This document shows, piece by piece, positions 36,607-46,152 of a DNA stretch of 64,000 bases. Source of the DNA: Chloroflexota bacterium. GTDB taxonomy: Bacteria; Chloroflexota; Anaerolineae; B4-G1. The stretch lies in the NCBI GenBank assembly GCA_024232355.1, contig JAAEPW010000660.1, forward strand, positions 1 to 64,000. Direction: 5' to 3'. The notes below the pieces were generated by a model that searched no databases, was not told where the DNA came from, and saw nothing but the letters and a program-made list of their open reading frames with translations. The number at the start of each line of letters is the position of its first letter. The stretch's first letter is position 1. Position numbers and translations under genes: made by a program.

Positions 36607-38943
36607 ATGAACAATCCAAACGAACAACTGACCGATCTAGAAATCCGTATCTTTCCCAGCGACGAATCTGCCGCTGGCTACCCCATCGAAATCACCTTGG
36701 GCGGTCAGCAAGAGTTCCCACGCGGACACCTGACCACCGACATCCTGCCCTGGACTCTCAGCGGCGATCTCGTAGCAGATGGACAACGGTTATTCGAGAC
36801 GCTGTTTTCCGACAGTAAATTGCGCAGCGCCTGGGACCGGGCGAGCGGACAAGCGACCCAACGCCGTATCCGATTGTGGATAGATCCAAACGCTGCCGAA
36901 CTGCACGCCTTGCCATGGGAACTGTTGCACGAAGCAGACACCATGCTGGCAGCGAACGCGGATACACCATTCTCCCGTTACCTGCCCGTATCAAAAACCT
37001 GGGGCGGAGTGGTAGAAGAGCGTCCCATCCGCGTGCTGGCGGCGATTTCCAACCCGACGGACCTGGAAGACTTTTACAATCTACCTGCTCTCGACGTGAA
37101 TGTGGAGCAATCAATTCTTGAAAAGGCATTTTTCTTGCTGGATGAAGACGAGATTCAGATGGACTTTTTCCCAGCGCCGGTGACGTTGGAACGGCTGGAA
37201 GAAAAGATGCAAGAAGGATACCACGTGCTCCACTATATTGGACACGGGATTTTTAACAAAAAACGGCAACGGGCCGCCCTCTATATGCAGGACGAAGAGG
37301 GCGATACTCAGGTGGTGCGCGACGAGGAATTTATCAACATGCTGGCGCGCCAACGAACACGAGTGCGACCACGATTGATCTTTTTGGCCGCGTGCCAGAG
37401 TGCAACGCGCTCGACGACAGACGCATTTCGGGGACTAGGCCCCAGTTTGGTCCAGGCGGGGGTTCCCGCCGTTGTGGCTATGCAAGATTTTCTGGCGATC
37501 AAGACAGCGCACAAATTGAGCATGGCATTTTACCGGCGATTGGCAGAACACGGACTAGTAGATTGCGCGTTGAACGAGGCGCGCAGCACATTGCTGACCA
37601 CGAGGCAGTCAGACGCCGCCGTGCCCGTGCTATTTATGCGGCTCAAGTCTGGCCAGTTGTGGGAGAGTGAGACCGAAGAAACGGATACTTACCAAGAAGA
37701 AACAGGACCAAAAATCCCTCGCCCCCCAGAACCGATGCATCCGCCAGAGATGAGCAAGTTCGTGGGACGAGAGACAGAACTGGCCGTTCTGGAAGAAACA
37801 CTAACCCAATCAAATCTGGCCATCATCACTGGGATGCCCGGTATGGGCCAGTCGGCGCTCGCATCAGCGCTGGCTCGCCGCATCAGCGATCCTGAAAAAA
37901 TATTTTGGCACACATTCGACGACGGCGAAGGCATCACAGAGATCATCTGGAAGCTGGGTGGTTTTTTGTTCTGGAACGGACAGGAAGAGCTATGGCGCAT
38001 GTTGCAAAGCGCCCAACAGAGCGGCGGTCAGCCGCCCCCTCCGTCGGTGATGTTTGATTACTTGTTCCAGATGGTGCATGGGCAAGGATATACGCTGTGC
38101 TTTGACGATTTCCATTTTATAGACAACGACCCGTTGCTGGGCGACTTTCTCGAACGGATGCACCCCACACTCCGGGCAGGCGATATGAGATTGATCATTA
38201 CCTCCCATCGCCGCCCCTCGTTCGCGCAAAGTGACGAGGTCTATATGCTTGGCGGATTGAGCCTAGAAAACACAATTGAACTTTTTGTCCAGCGTGGCTT
38301 TTTGGACCCAACAGTCCAAGACAAGACATCGAAAAAAGAGATATACTCTACCCAAACGCTGTCCAAAATGAGCAGCTTGACGTCGGTCGAGTTCGTCACC
38401 AACCTTCATGCTCGGACTGGCGGCAATCCCCGTATTATCACACTGGCTACAGGTACGCTCAAAAACACCCCCAACCTGGTGCGATTTCTCCTGGGTCTAT
38501 TTGCCAACGATAACATTGAGCGGTTCTTGATCAAAGAAATAGACGACAATTTAACAGAGGACGAGCGGGCCGTGATGGGCACTGTAGCCGTATTGAAATC
38601 CCCCAGCACGCGCGACGCCATCGAAGCCGTTCTGGATAAACAGAACGTTCGACGGACGCTGAATGATTTGGTTCAGCGCCATTTACTGAGCGTGAGCCAA
38701 GGTGAATCGGGGCGCGAGTACAGCATGAACACCATTGTGCGACAGTTCTATAACGACTCGTTGGGTCGACGCGAGCGGCGAGCAATGCATCGCCGAGCAG
38801 GAGAGTATTACGAAATTGAAGAGCCAGACGAACAGAGAGCGGCACGCCACTTTGAGTTGGCTGGGGAACACAAACGGGCGGCCCAGTTAGCCAAGCCCGA
38901 TATTTGGACGCTGATCGATCATAAAGTCAAGCACAGCAACTAG
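36607..38943 (+). CDS. CHAT caspase-like protease fused to STAND-type ATPase
   Basis: The product is 778 residues. Residues about 1-350 are a CHAT domain: shared start DLEIRIF...GYPIEITLGGQQEFPRG, catalytic His213 in LHYIGHGIF and Cys263 in FLAACQSA. After a Pro-rich linker comes an AAA/STAND ATPase (about 385-640): FVGRETEL, Walker A GMPGMGQSAL with Gln415 in place of the essential Lys, Walker B YTLCFDDFHFI, and IITSHRRP. A winged-helix-like end follows (REYSMNTIVRQFYNDSL). NTP hydrolysis is doubtful, though nucleotide could still bind. It is the first gene of the CHAT/WD40 block, 72 bp before the CHAT-SIR2 gene. Substrates and trigger are unknown. Confidence 0.82.
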   Translation: MNNPNEQLTDLEIRIFPSDESAAGYPIEITLGGQQEFPRGHLTTDILPWTLSGDLVADGQRLFETLFSDSKLRSAWDRASGQATQRRIRLWIDPNAAELHALPWELLHEADTMLAANADTPFSRYLPVSKTWGGVVEERPIRVLAAISNPTDLEDFYNLPALDVNVEQSILEKAFFLLDEDEIQMDFFPAPVTLERLEEKMQEGYHVLHYIGHGIFNKKRQRAALYMQDEEGDTQVVRDEEFINMLARQRTRVRPRLIFLAACQSATRSTTDAFRGLGPSLVQAGVPAVVAMQDFLAIKTAHKLSMAFYRRLAEHGLVDCALNEARSTLLTTRQSDAAVPVLFMRLKSGQLWESETEETDTYQEETGPKIPRPPEPMHPPEMSKFVGRETELAVLEETLTQSNLAIITGMPGMGQSALASALARRISDPEKIFWHTFDDGEGITEIIWKLGGFLFWNGQEELWRMLQSAQQSGGQPPPPSVMFDYLFQMVHGQGYTLCFDDFHFIDNDPLLGDFLERMHPTLRAGDMRLIITSHRRPSFAQSDEVYMLGGLSLENTIELFVQRGFLDPTVQDKTSKKEIYSTQTLSKMSSLTSVEFVTNLHARTGGNPRIITLATGTLKNTPNLVRFLLGLFANDNIERFLIKEIDDNLTEDERAVMGTVAVLKSPSTRDAIEAVLDKQNVRRTLNDLVQRHLLSVSQGESGREYSMNTIVRQFYNDSLGRRERRAMHRRAGEYYEIEEPDEQRAARHFELAGEHKRAAQLAKPDIWTLIDHKVKHSN

Positions 38944-39015
38944 ACGCATCGGGCCTTTCCAAAAACAAGTGGTGGACAGCCCAGCAGCAGGGTCAATGAA
39001 AAGGAGTATTGCCCT

Positions 39016-41094
39016 ATGAACAATAACAATCCCAACAAACATCCGGTCGACTTGGAAATCCGTATATTTGCCAGCGACGAGCTCGCTGCCGGATACCCGG
39101 TCGAAATCACCCTGGGCGGCCAACAAGAGTTCCCGCGTGGGCACCTCTCCACCGACGTTCTCCCCTGGACCTCTAGCGGCGACTCGGCAAGTGACGGGCA
39201 ACAGTTACTAAATACCCTGCTCGCCGACAGTGCCCTGCGCAGCGCTTGGGCCGAGACTCGCGGCCAGGCTTCGCAGCGCCGCATCCGCTTGCGCATAGAT
39301 ACTGCCGCCGCCGAACTCCACGCCCTGCCATGGGAAGCGCTGCAAGAAGAGGCGGACGCAACGCGTCCGAGCGTCATGCTCTCCGCCCAAGTCGACACGC
39401 CATTCTCCCGCTATCTGCCCATCGCCCTGCCCTGGGGTGGGCCAGTCGAAGAACGCCCCATCCGTGCCCTCGTCATCATCTCTAATCCCGACGACATCGA
39501 GTCCAAATACAATCTATCGCCGGTCGACGTGGAAACGGAACAGGCCAATCTGAAATCCACCTTTGAGGCCATTGGCCCCGACGTCCTCCAAGTAGACTTT
39601 CTTCAAGCACCCATCACCCCGGAACGACTAGAGAACAAGCTCCGTGAGGGCGATGGCTATCACATCCTCCACTACCTCGGTCACGGCGCTTTTAGCGCCA
39701 GACGCGGCCAGGCCGTACTCTATCTCCAGGACGACGACGGAAACGCCCGCCTCCTGCCCGATCACGAACTCTCCAGTTTGTTAGCCCGCCAGGGTATCCA
39801 ACCCCGGCTCGTCTTTTTGGCCGCCTGCCAAAGCGCCACCCGCTCGACCAACGACGCCTTTCTGGGAATGGCCCCTCGGCTCGTCTCTGTTGGCGTGCCC
39901 GCCGTCATTGCGATGCAGGATTTTGTCTCTATCGAATCGGCCCTCAAATTTGGCACCACGTTCTACCAGCGATTGTTGGAACATGGCCAAGTAGATCAAG
40001 CTGTCAACGAAGCCCGCTCCACCCTGCTGACCGCCGGACGACCCGACGCAGCCGTGCCCGTGCTTTTTATGCGCCTCAAATCCGGTCAATTATGGGGCGC
40101 TGAAGCTGACGCTCGCGGCCAAGTACTCGGAGCCAAGAACCCCCGCATCTTTTGGAAGGCACTGATCAAGAACATTCAGACCGGCAAATGCACGCCCATC
40201 GTCGGACCGCGCGTCCGGGGCCGGTGGATTCCAGCCCCATCAGAGATCGCCTGTGCCTGGGCCGACGAATACGAGTATCCCTTTTCGGATCAACACGATC
40301 TGACACGGGTACTCGAATACATCTCTGTCAGCCAGGGGGAAGACTATCCACGTTACGAACTGCTCGACACGATGAAGCAGATGTTTAATGAACGATTGTC
40401 AAAAGGGCTGAGGGCTGATGAGGAGTTTGATACCTTGTCCGAGTTGGTCCAAGCCATTGGGTGGGAGGAACTGACGGCTGATGACCCGAACGAAGTCCAC
40501 AAGATGCTGGCTCGTCTCGACTTGCCTCTCTACCTAACCACCAACTATGACAATTTTTTGACCGCGGCGCTGTCAGCCCAGGAAAAGCAACCAGAGCGCG
40601 AAATCTGCGGCTGGAACGAAATGCTGGATGGCCTGCCGTCATTGTTCGAGGACGATCCAGAGTACGAACCAACGCCGGAGGCCCCCCTGGTCTATCACCT
40701 GTTCGGCAGCGAGGATGAGCCGGACGCGATGGTGCTGACCGAGGATGACCACCTCGATTTTTTGGTAAACATCTCGTCCGAGATGGAACGTATACCTAAC
40801 TATATCTGGGCAGCACTGGCTAACAGTTCCCTAATGTTCCTGGGCTATGGCCTTAACGACTGGGGATTCCGTGTGATCATGCGGGGACTAGTGGCGACGC
40901 GGCAACGTCGCCGCAGAATCAAACACATCGGGGTACAGCTCGATCCTCGGGACGTGAGCGTGCTCGACGTGGAAGCAGCCAAGGTATTCCTGCAACAGTA
41001 CTTTCAGAACGCTGAAATCAACGTCTTTTCGGGAAGTCTGGAACAGTTTATGGCCGAGCTGCGTGAATGGTGGGAAGAGGAGGCAGCCAGATGA
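39016..41094 (+). CDS. CHAT-SIR2 fusion, copy 1
   Basis: The product is 692 residues. An N-terminal CHAT protease domain (His223 in LHYLGHGAF, Cys271 in FLAACQSA) is joined, after about residue 365, to a SIR2-like domain. That part has KCTPIVGPRVRGRW as the nucleotide-loop region, YLTTNYDNFL with Asn510, the His561 segment YHLFGSED, and FLGYGLNDWGFRVIMRGL. SIR2 domains of this kind in bacterial defence proteins degrade NAD+. One chain would thus combine a protease and a possible NADase; whether cleavage controls the SIR2 part is inference. AAGGAG precedes the ATG. Its stop overlaps the start of the nSTAND1-WD40 gene (ATGA), arguing for a paired function. Confidence 0.82.
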   Translation: MNNNNPNKHPVDLEIRIFASDELAAGYPVEITLGGQQEFPRGHLSTDVLPWTSSGDSASDGQQLLNTLLADSALRSAWAETRGQASQRRIRLRIDTAAAELHALPWEALQEEADATRPSVMLSAQVDTPFSRYLPIALPWGGPVEERPIRALVIISNPDDIESKYNLSPVDVETEQANLKSTFEAIGPDVLQVDFLQAPITPERLENKLREGDGYHILHYLGHGAFSARRGQAVLYLQDDDGNARLLPDHELSSLLARQGIQPRLVFLAACQSATRSTNDAFLGMAPRLVSVGVPAVIAMQDFVSIESALKFGTTFYQRLLEHGQVDQAVNEARSTLLTAGRPDAAVPVLFMRLKSGQLWGAEADARGQVLGAKNPRIFWKALIKNIQTGKCTPIVGPRVRGRWIPAPSEIACAWADEYEYPFSDQHDLTRVLEYISVSQGEDYPRYELLDTMKQMFNERLSKGLRADEEFDTLSELVQAIGWEELTADDPNEVHKMLARLDLPLYLTTNYDNFLTAALSAQEKQPEREICGWNEMLDGLPSLFEDDPEYEPTPEAPLVYHLFGSEDEPDAMVLTEDDHLDFLVNISSEMERIPNYIWAALANSSLMFLGYGLNDWGFRVIMRGLVATRQRRRRIKHIGVQLDPRDVSVLDVEAAKVFLQQYFQNAEINVFSGSLEQFMAELREWWEEEAAR

Positions 41095-44000
41095 AGAATA
41101 ATCCATACGTCGGACCTCGTCCTTACGAGCGTACAGACCAAGGCAACTTTTACGGACGCAAGCGGGAGGCCCGCGACCTACTATCGCTGGTCTTGGCCGA
41201 GCGGATCGTACTCTTTTACGCTCCATCGGGCGCGGGCAAGACATCGCTGCTCAACGCCCAAGTCATCCCCGCGTTGGAGGAGGACGACTTTCGCGTGCTG
41301 CCAGCGACACGAGTGGGCAGCGATCTGCCGCCGAGGATTGATTCCCAAGATGTGGAAAACATCTTTGTCTTTAGTGCATTGATGGGGCTGGCCGGGGAAA
41401 AAGTGCCTGTGGAGACGTTGACCAGCCACACGATACTTTCTTTCCTGCGCCAATTCTGCCCGGAGGAAAAAGAGGGTACAGATGATACCCCGCCCATACT
41501 CATCCTGGATCAATTTGAAGAGATTTTGACCACGCATCGAGACCGATGGCAAGACGCGCGAGGGTTTTTTGAGCAGATGCGAAAAGCGCTGCGAGGAATG
41601 CCGTCATTGGGTGTGGTCTTTTCTATGCGCGAGGACTATGTGGCAGGGATGGACCCCTACGCATCGATACTGCCCCGCCGACTGCGGGCTCGCTTCCGTA
41701 TGGAGCGACTGGACCGCCGGGGAGCGCTAGAGGCAATGAAAAAACCGGCTCAGAATGCGGGGTGTTCCTTCGATACCGGCGTGGCCGAAAGGCTGGTGGA
41801 TGATCTACGCCGTATCAAGGTAGCACGAGACAGCACCCAGTCGCTCGACGATCAGGAATCGACAGTGTTGGGGCCTTTTGTCGAGCCGGTACAACTGCAA
41901 GTTGTGTGCAACCGGCTATGGGAGAATCTGCCAGAGCAAGAGGATAATATCATCCAACAGGAAGAAGTAGAAGAATTTGGCAACGTGGACCGGGCACTGA
42001 CCGATTTTTACGAGAATGCCCTGACCCAGTGCGTGAAAGAGACGGACGTCGGTGAGCGCCAACTGCGCCGTTGGTTCGACGAGTACCTGATCACCCCGAT
42101 GCAGACGCGCGGCCTGGTGTTGCGGGGCGAGTCTGAAACCAATGGTTTGCCCAACGAGGCTGTAGACGTGCTGAGCAATCGGCACCTGATTCGCGCCGAT
42201 GTGCGGGCCGGAGCGCGATGGTACGAACTTTCCCACGACCGGATGGTGGACCCAATCATAGCATCAAACAGAGCGTGGAATGTGGCGCGAGAGACGCCAC
42301 TGCGCATGACGGCCAAGCGCTGGCAAGAGACCAGAGATGATGATCTGGTATACCGAGACAAAGCTTTGGCAGAAGCCTTGATCTGGTCGAAAAGCCATCC
42401 AGACGAAGCAGAGCCTTACGAACTCGAGTTTCTGGAGGTCAGTCAAAAGGCTCAACGGGGGCGCAATCGGTCGCGTCTGCTACGCACGCTGGTGATCATC
42501 CTGATGGCAATCGGCATAGTGGTAACGGCCTGGTCAGCCTATGCTGCGGGGCGGGACAAAATAAGGGCACAGCAGGCCGAAGCGGCCGCCATAGCTGCAC
42601 AGGACGAAGCAGAAATCAAACGACAGGAGGCAGAAGAGGCTTGGGCCCAAGCAGAGACCGATCGTCAGGCTGCCCAGACCGCGCAAACCGCCGCAGAGGA
42701 AAATCAACTTGAAGCAGAGCGCCAAGCCCGTCTCGCTCTTTCTGAACAGATGGCAGCACAGGCGCAGACCATTCTCGAAGAATCTCCCCAACGTAGCCTA
42801 TTGCTTTCTCTAGAGGCATTGAACGTTACCCTGCAAGTGGGAGAATCGCGCGTCCCCGCTGCCGAAAACTCGCTGCGACAAGCCCTTTCGAGCGTGGGCA
42901 GCACGTTGTTGGTGGGACACGAAAAGGACGTGCGTGCAGTCAAGTTCAGTTCTGATGGTCAGTGGCTGGCAACGGCAAGTTCAGATGGCACGGTACGGTT
43001 GTGGCGAGTAGACGATCCAGACGACATAGTCGTGCTGCGCGGAGGCGAAGAGACCATCCAATCGCTGGCAGTCAGCTCTGATGGGCAGTGGCTGGCAACC
43101 GGAGACGAAGCCGGTACAATATCATTGTGGCGGATGGACGATCTGACAAAAGAGCCAATGACATTGGCAGAGCAGGATAGCCCTGTCTACGTTGTGGCGT
43201 TCAGCCCAGATGCTGGACAGTTGGCCGCGGGAAGAGAAGACGGTGTGGTGCAACTGTGGAAGATGGATGACCCGACAGCGGATCCGGTGATGGTAGAGGA
43301 AGTGGAAAACTCTATCAAGGCGATGGCGTTCAGTCCAGATGGGAGATGGCTGGCGGTCGGAGTCGATGACGGTACAGTGCAACTGTGGCAAGTGGATGAA
43401 GCAGAGGAAGGACCGGTGATCTTGGAGGGACACCAAGACGTCGTTGATCTGGTGATCTTTAGCCCGGATGGGCTCTGGTTGGCGACAGCGAGTTGGGACG
43501 GTTCGGCGCGGCTGTGGGATGCTTCTCAAATATTTGATCCAAGGATAGACGAAACAGACGTCGACTCGGTGGAACTTGAGCATTTTGGAATGGTTCGGGC
43601 GATGGCATTTAGCTCGGACGGGCGCCGGTTGGCAACAGGGGGTGACGATCGTATGGTGCGGATGTGGGACTTTTCAATGATGTCTGGCGACGAGTCTCCT
43701 CTCCCAACGGAATCTGACGAAGAATCTCCTCCCCCAAGAGAATCTGACGAAGAATCTCTCCCCTTAACAGAATCCAGTACAGGGGAAAATCTCCAATTTC
43801 CTCCACCAGATATTCGATATGGGCATGAGGAGTCTATTGAGACGATCGCGTTCGACCCAGACGGACACTGGCTGGCGACGGGGAGTTTGGATCGCACGGT
43901 GCGGCTGTGGATGGTGGAGAATCCAGGGGCTGAGGCAGTGGTGTTGCGCGGGCACGAAGCTCCTGTCAGTACAGTAGCGTTCAGTCCCGATGGATACTGG

Positions 44001-45650
44001 CTGGCAACGGGGGGCAATGACAAGACCGCCAATTTGTGGGAAATGGACAATCTATCACCGGAACCGGCGGTCCTGCGCGGACACGAGGAGCATATCAACG
44101 CTGTGGCATTCAGCCCAGATGGACGCTGGCTGGCGACGGGAGGCAGTGACCGCAGAATAGATCTGTGGGATATGAGTGATCCAAAAGTCGATCCGATTGT
44201 GCTATCCGGCGATGAGTGGGATGTCAACGCGGTGGAATTCAGCCCAGATGGACTGTGGCTAGTGGCTGGAAGCCGGGATGGAGCAGCACGGTTGTGGGGC
44301 GTTTCTGCTCTGGTTGAGACAGGGGAAAGCGACCCGGTGGCAGAGTTGGAGGTGTCCCGAGAAGATGACATTGCCGCGGTATCTGTGGCGTTCAGCTCCG
44401 GCAGCGACCGGCTGGTGGTATGGAGTGATGATGTTGTAGCAAGGTTATGGGACATGAGCGACCTGGCGGCAGAGCCGGTGGAACTGCGCGGGCATACCGA
44501 TGCCATCCATGCTGCGGCGTTCAGTCCAGATGGACGTTGGCTGGCCACAGGGGATCTAGGTGGCGAGGCGCGATTGTGGGATTTGAATGACTTGACAGCA
44601 AATCCTACAATCCTAGCCTGGCACGAAGATATGATCACCGCTATGGCGTTTAGCCCAGATGGGCGCTGGTTGGCGACGGCGAGTCAGGGTAGCGCAATGC
44701 TATGGAATTTGGAGGACCCAGCAGAAGAATCAATGGAACTGTACGGGTATAAATCTTTCATCGCCCAAATTGCGTTCAGCCTGGATGGACGCTGGCTAGC
44801 ACTGGGGGGGTATAGCCGCACAGTGCATTTGTGGGATATGAACGATCTGGAAAAGGGGTCGGTGACATTGGCTGGGCACGAGTCACCCGTCACCGCTATC
44901 GCGTTCAATTCGGACGGGAGTTGGCTGGCCACAGGCAGCACTGACCACACAGCGCGCCTGTGGGATATGAGCGATCCGAGCACGGATCCAGTGGTGCTGT
45001 CCGGGCATGAAAACAGTGTCGAGTCTGTAGCATTTAGCCCAGACGGGCGCTGGCTGGCCACGGGGAGTAGGGATAACACAGTACGGCTGTGGACGTTATC
45101 GCTCGATGAATTGATCGAATTGTCCTGCCTCTCGGCGGGCCGAAACTTGACGTATGAAGAGTGGCAGTGGTATGTCCGCCAAGGCAATGAACTGTATCAA
45201 AAGACATGCGACAGTTTACCCGTCTCTTCTACCGCCATTGATGAGGCTATCTCCCAAGCCGAGGACTCGGCGGTGGCAGGAAATACAGATACCGCATCCC
45301 TGATGTACGAACAGGCACAGCAATGGGCAGACGAAATCAGTGTTGCCTGGTACCATTACGAGGTCTGCTGGTCTGGAAGTGTTTACGGATTTGCCCAAGT
45401 CGTCATAACCTCCTGCGACCGTGCAGTCGAGTTGGAACCAGAGGAACAGGTTCATTATTACAGTCGGGGGCTGGCCCGCGCATTGACCGGCGATTATGCA
45501 GGAGCCGCTGAGGACCTGAGCACTGCCCTAACACAATGGGAAGAAGAAGAGGAAGAAGGATTCAATCCAGAGGAATTCCAAGACTGGATTGCCACATTGG
45601 AAACAGGCCAAAATCCCTTTACCAAAGAGGCGTTGGAAACATTGAGGTGA
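41091..45650 (+). CDS. nSTAND1 NTPase-TM-WD40 repeat protein, copy 1
   Basis: About 1519 residues. The start [14 protein letters not shown]...[13 protein letters not shown] is typical of the novel STAND NTPase 1 family. Walker [11 protein letters not shown] has Lys50 and Walker B [11 protein letters not shown] has Asp140; MRLEDY-type sensor FSMREDY and a winged-helix region follow. One membrane helix (about 465-487) is followed by a charged coiled coil (about 490-580). About 16 WD40 repeats (about 605-1340; each like [22 protein letters not shown] but never identical) form two propellers. A TPR-like tail closes the protein. An acidic Ser/Pro/Glu insert lies between repeats 6 and 7. STAND proteins of this type bind a trigger through their repeats and then activate an effector, here plausibly the translationally coupled CHAT-SIR2 protein. 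Confidence 0.85.
   Translation: [1519 protein letters not shown]
43689..43775 (+). repeat. in-frame minisatellite in the WD40 protein
   Basis: Three units of 27, 30 and 30 bases, each beginning GACGA and ending GAATC, encode [19 protein letters not shown] and [10 protein letters not shown]. They lie in the linker between WD40 repeats 6 and 7, so unit number could vary without loss of frame. Confidence 0.75.
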
Positions 45651-45653
45651 GCG

Positions 45654-45775
45654 ACCGTTTCACTGCCGGACGCTTTTTTACCAAACGGTAATCAGAGTCA
45701 GTGGATTATGCGTACCGCAGACGGTCCGAGGATTGGCGGATACTGTCTAATAAATCCGCTGACTCTTGTGTTTTT
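45654..45775 (+). terminator. two hairpins after the first nSTAND1-WD40 gene
   Basis: ACCGTTT...AAACGGT (45654-45689) has a T-run in its loop. AGAGTCAGTGGATTA (45694) pairs with TAAATCCGCTGACTCT (ending 45766), followed by TGTGTTTTT. The second is a plausible terminator separating the two halves of the locus. Confidence 0.5.
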
Positions 45776-45794
45776 GCGTGAAATCCGTGGCGAA

Positions 45795-45888
45795 ATGACA
45801 AATACCCAGTAGAAAGTATAATTTGGAAGGTTTTTGGAAGGTTAACGACCCATTTTGTAAGGCGATTGGAAGGTCGAGGGAGTATAAT
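45795..45888 (+). promoter_or_regulatory. promoter with TTGGAAGG direct repeats
   Basis: ATGACA, 16 bp, TATAAT (45795-45822) is a strong promoter. TTGGAAGG follows directly at 45823-45830, 45834-45841 and, with one base changed at its edge, 45866-45873. A second TATAAT lies at 45883-45888. Repeats placed over the transcript start look like an operator. About 260 nt of leader separate it from the next gene at 46153. Confidence 0.6.
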
Positions 45889-46152
45889 ATTGAGAGGGCG
45901 GTAACGAATACCACGCAAAAAGCTGCCAACCTGACTGCAACGACAAACATATAGCAGCATCCCAGCTTTGTATTTCATTGCCGGATACTTTTCCTGGGGT
46001 CATAATAAAACAATTCGGCCTTGAACCAAAGGGGTTGGTAGCAAACAACAATGCAAAGATATGGATGATTGGAAAGCAAATCACCATTAAAAACAGCAAG
46101 CTTCCCCAGGTTTCGGAAGATCCGAAGGGGCGGGGAACGCTGGGAGGCAATG

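Noticed and set aside
36607..41094. Toxin-antitoxin pair
   Set aside because: Both proteins are large CHAT paralogues; neither has the size or fold of a known antitoxin.
42900..45110. CRISPR-like or satellite repeat array
   Set aside because: The periodicity of about 120-130 bases comes from WD40 coding repeats that differ from each other at the DNA level and lie in one long reading frame.
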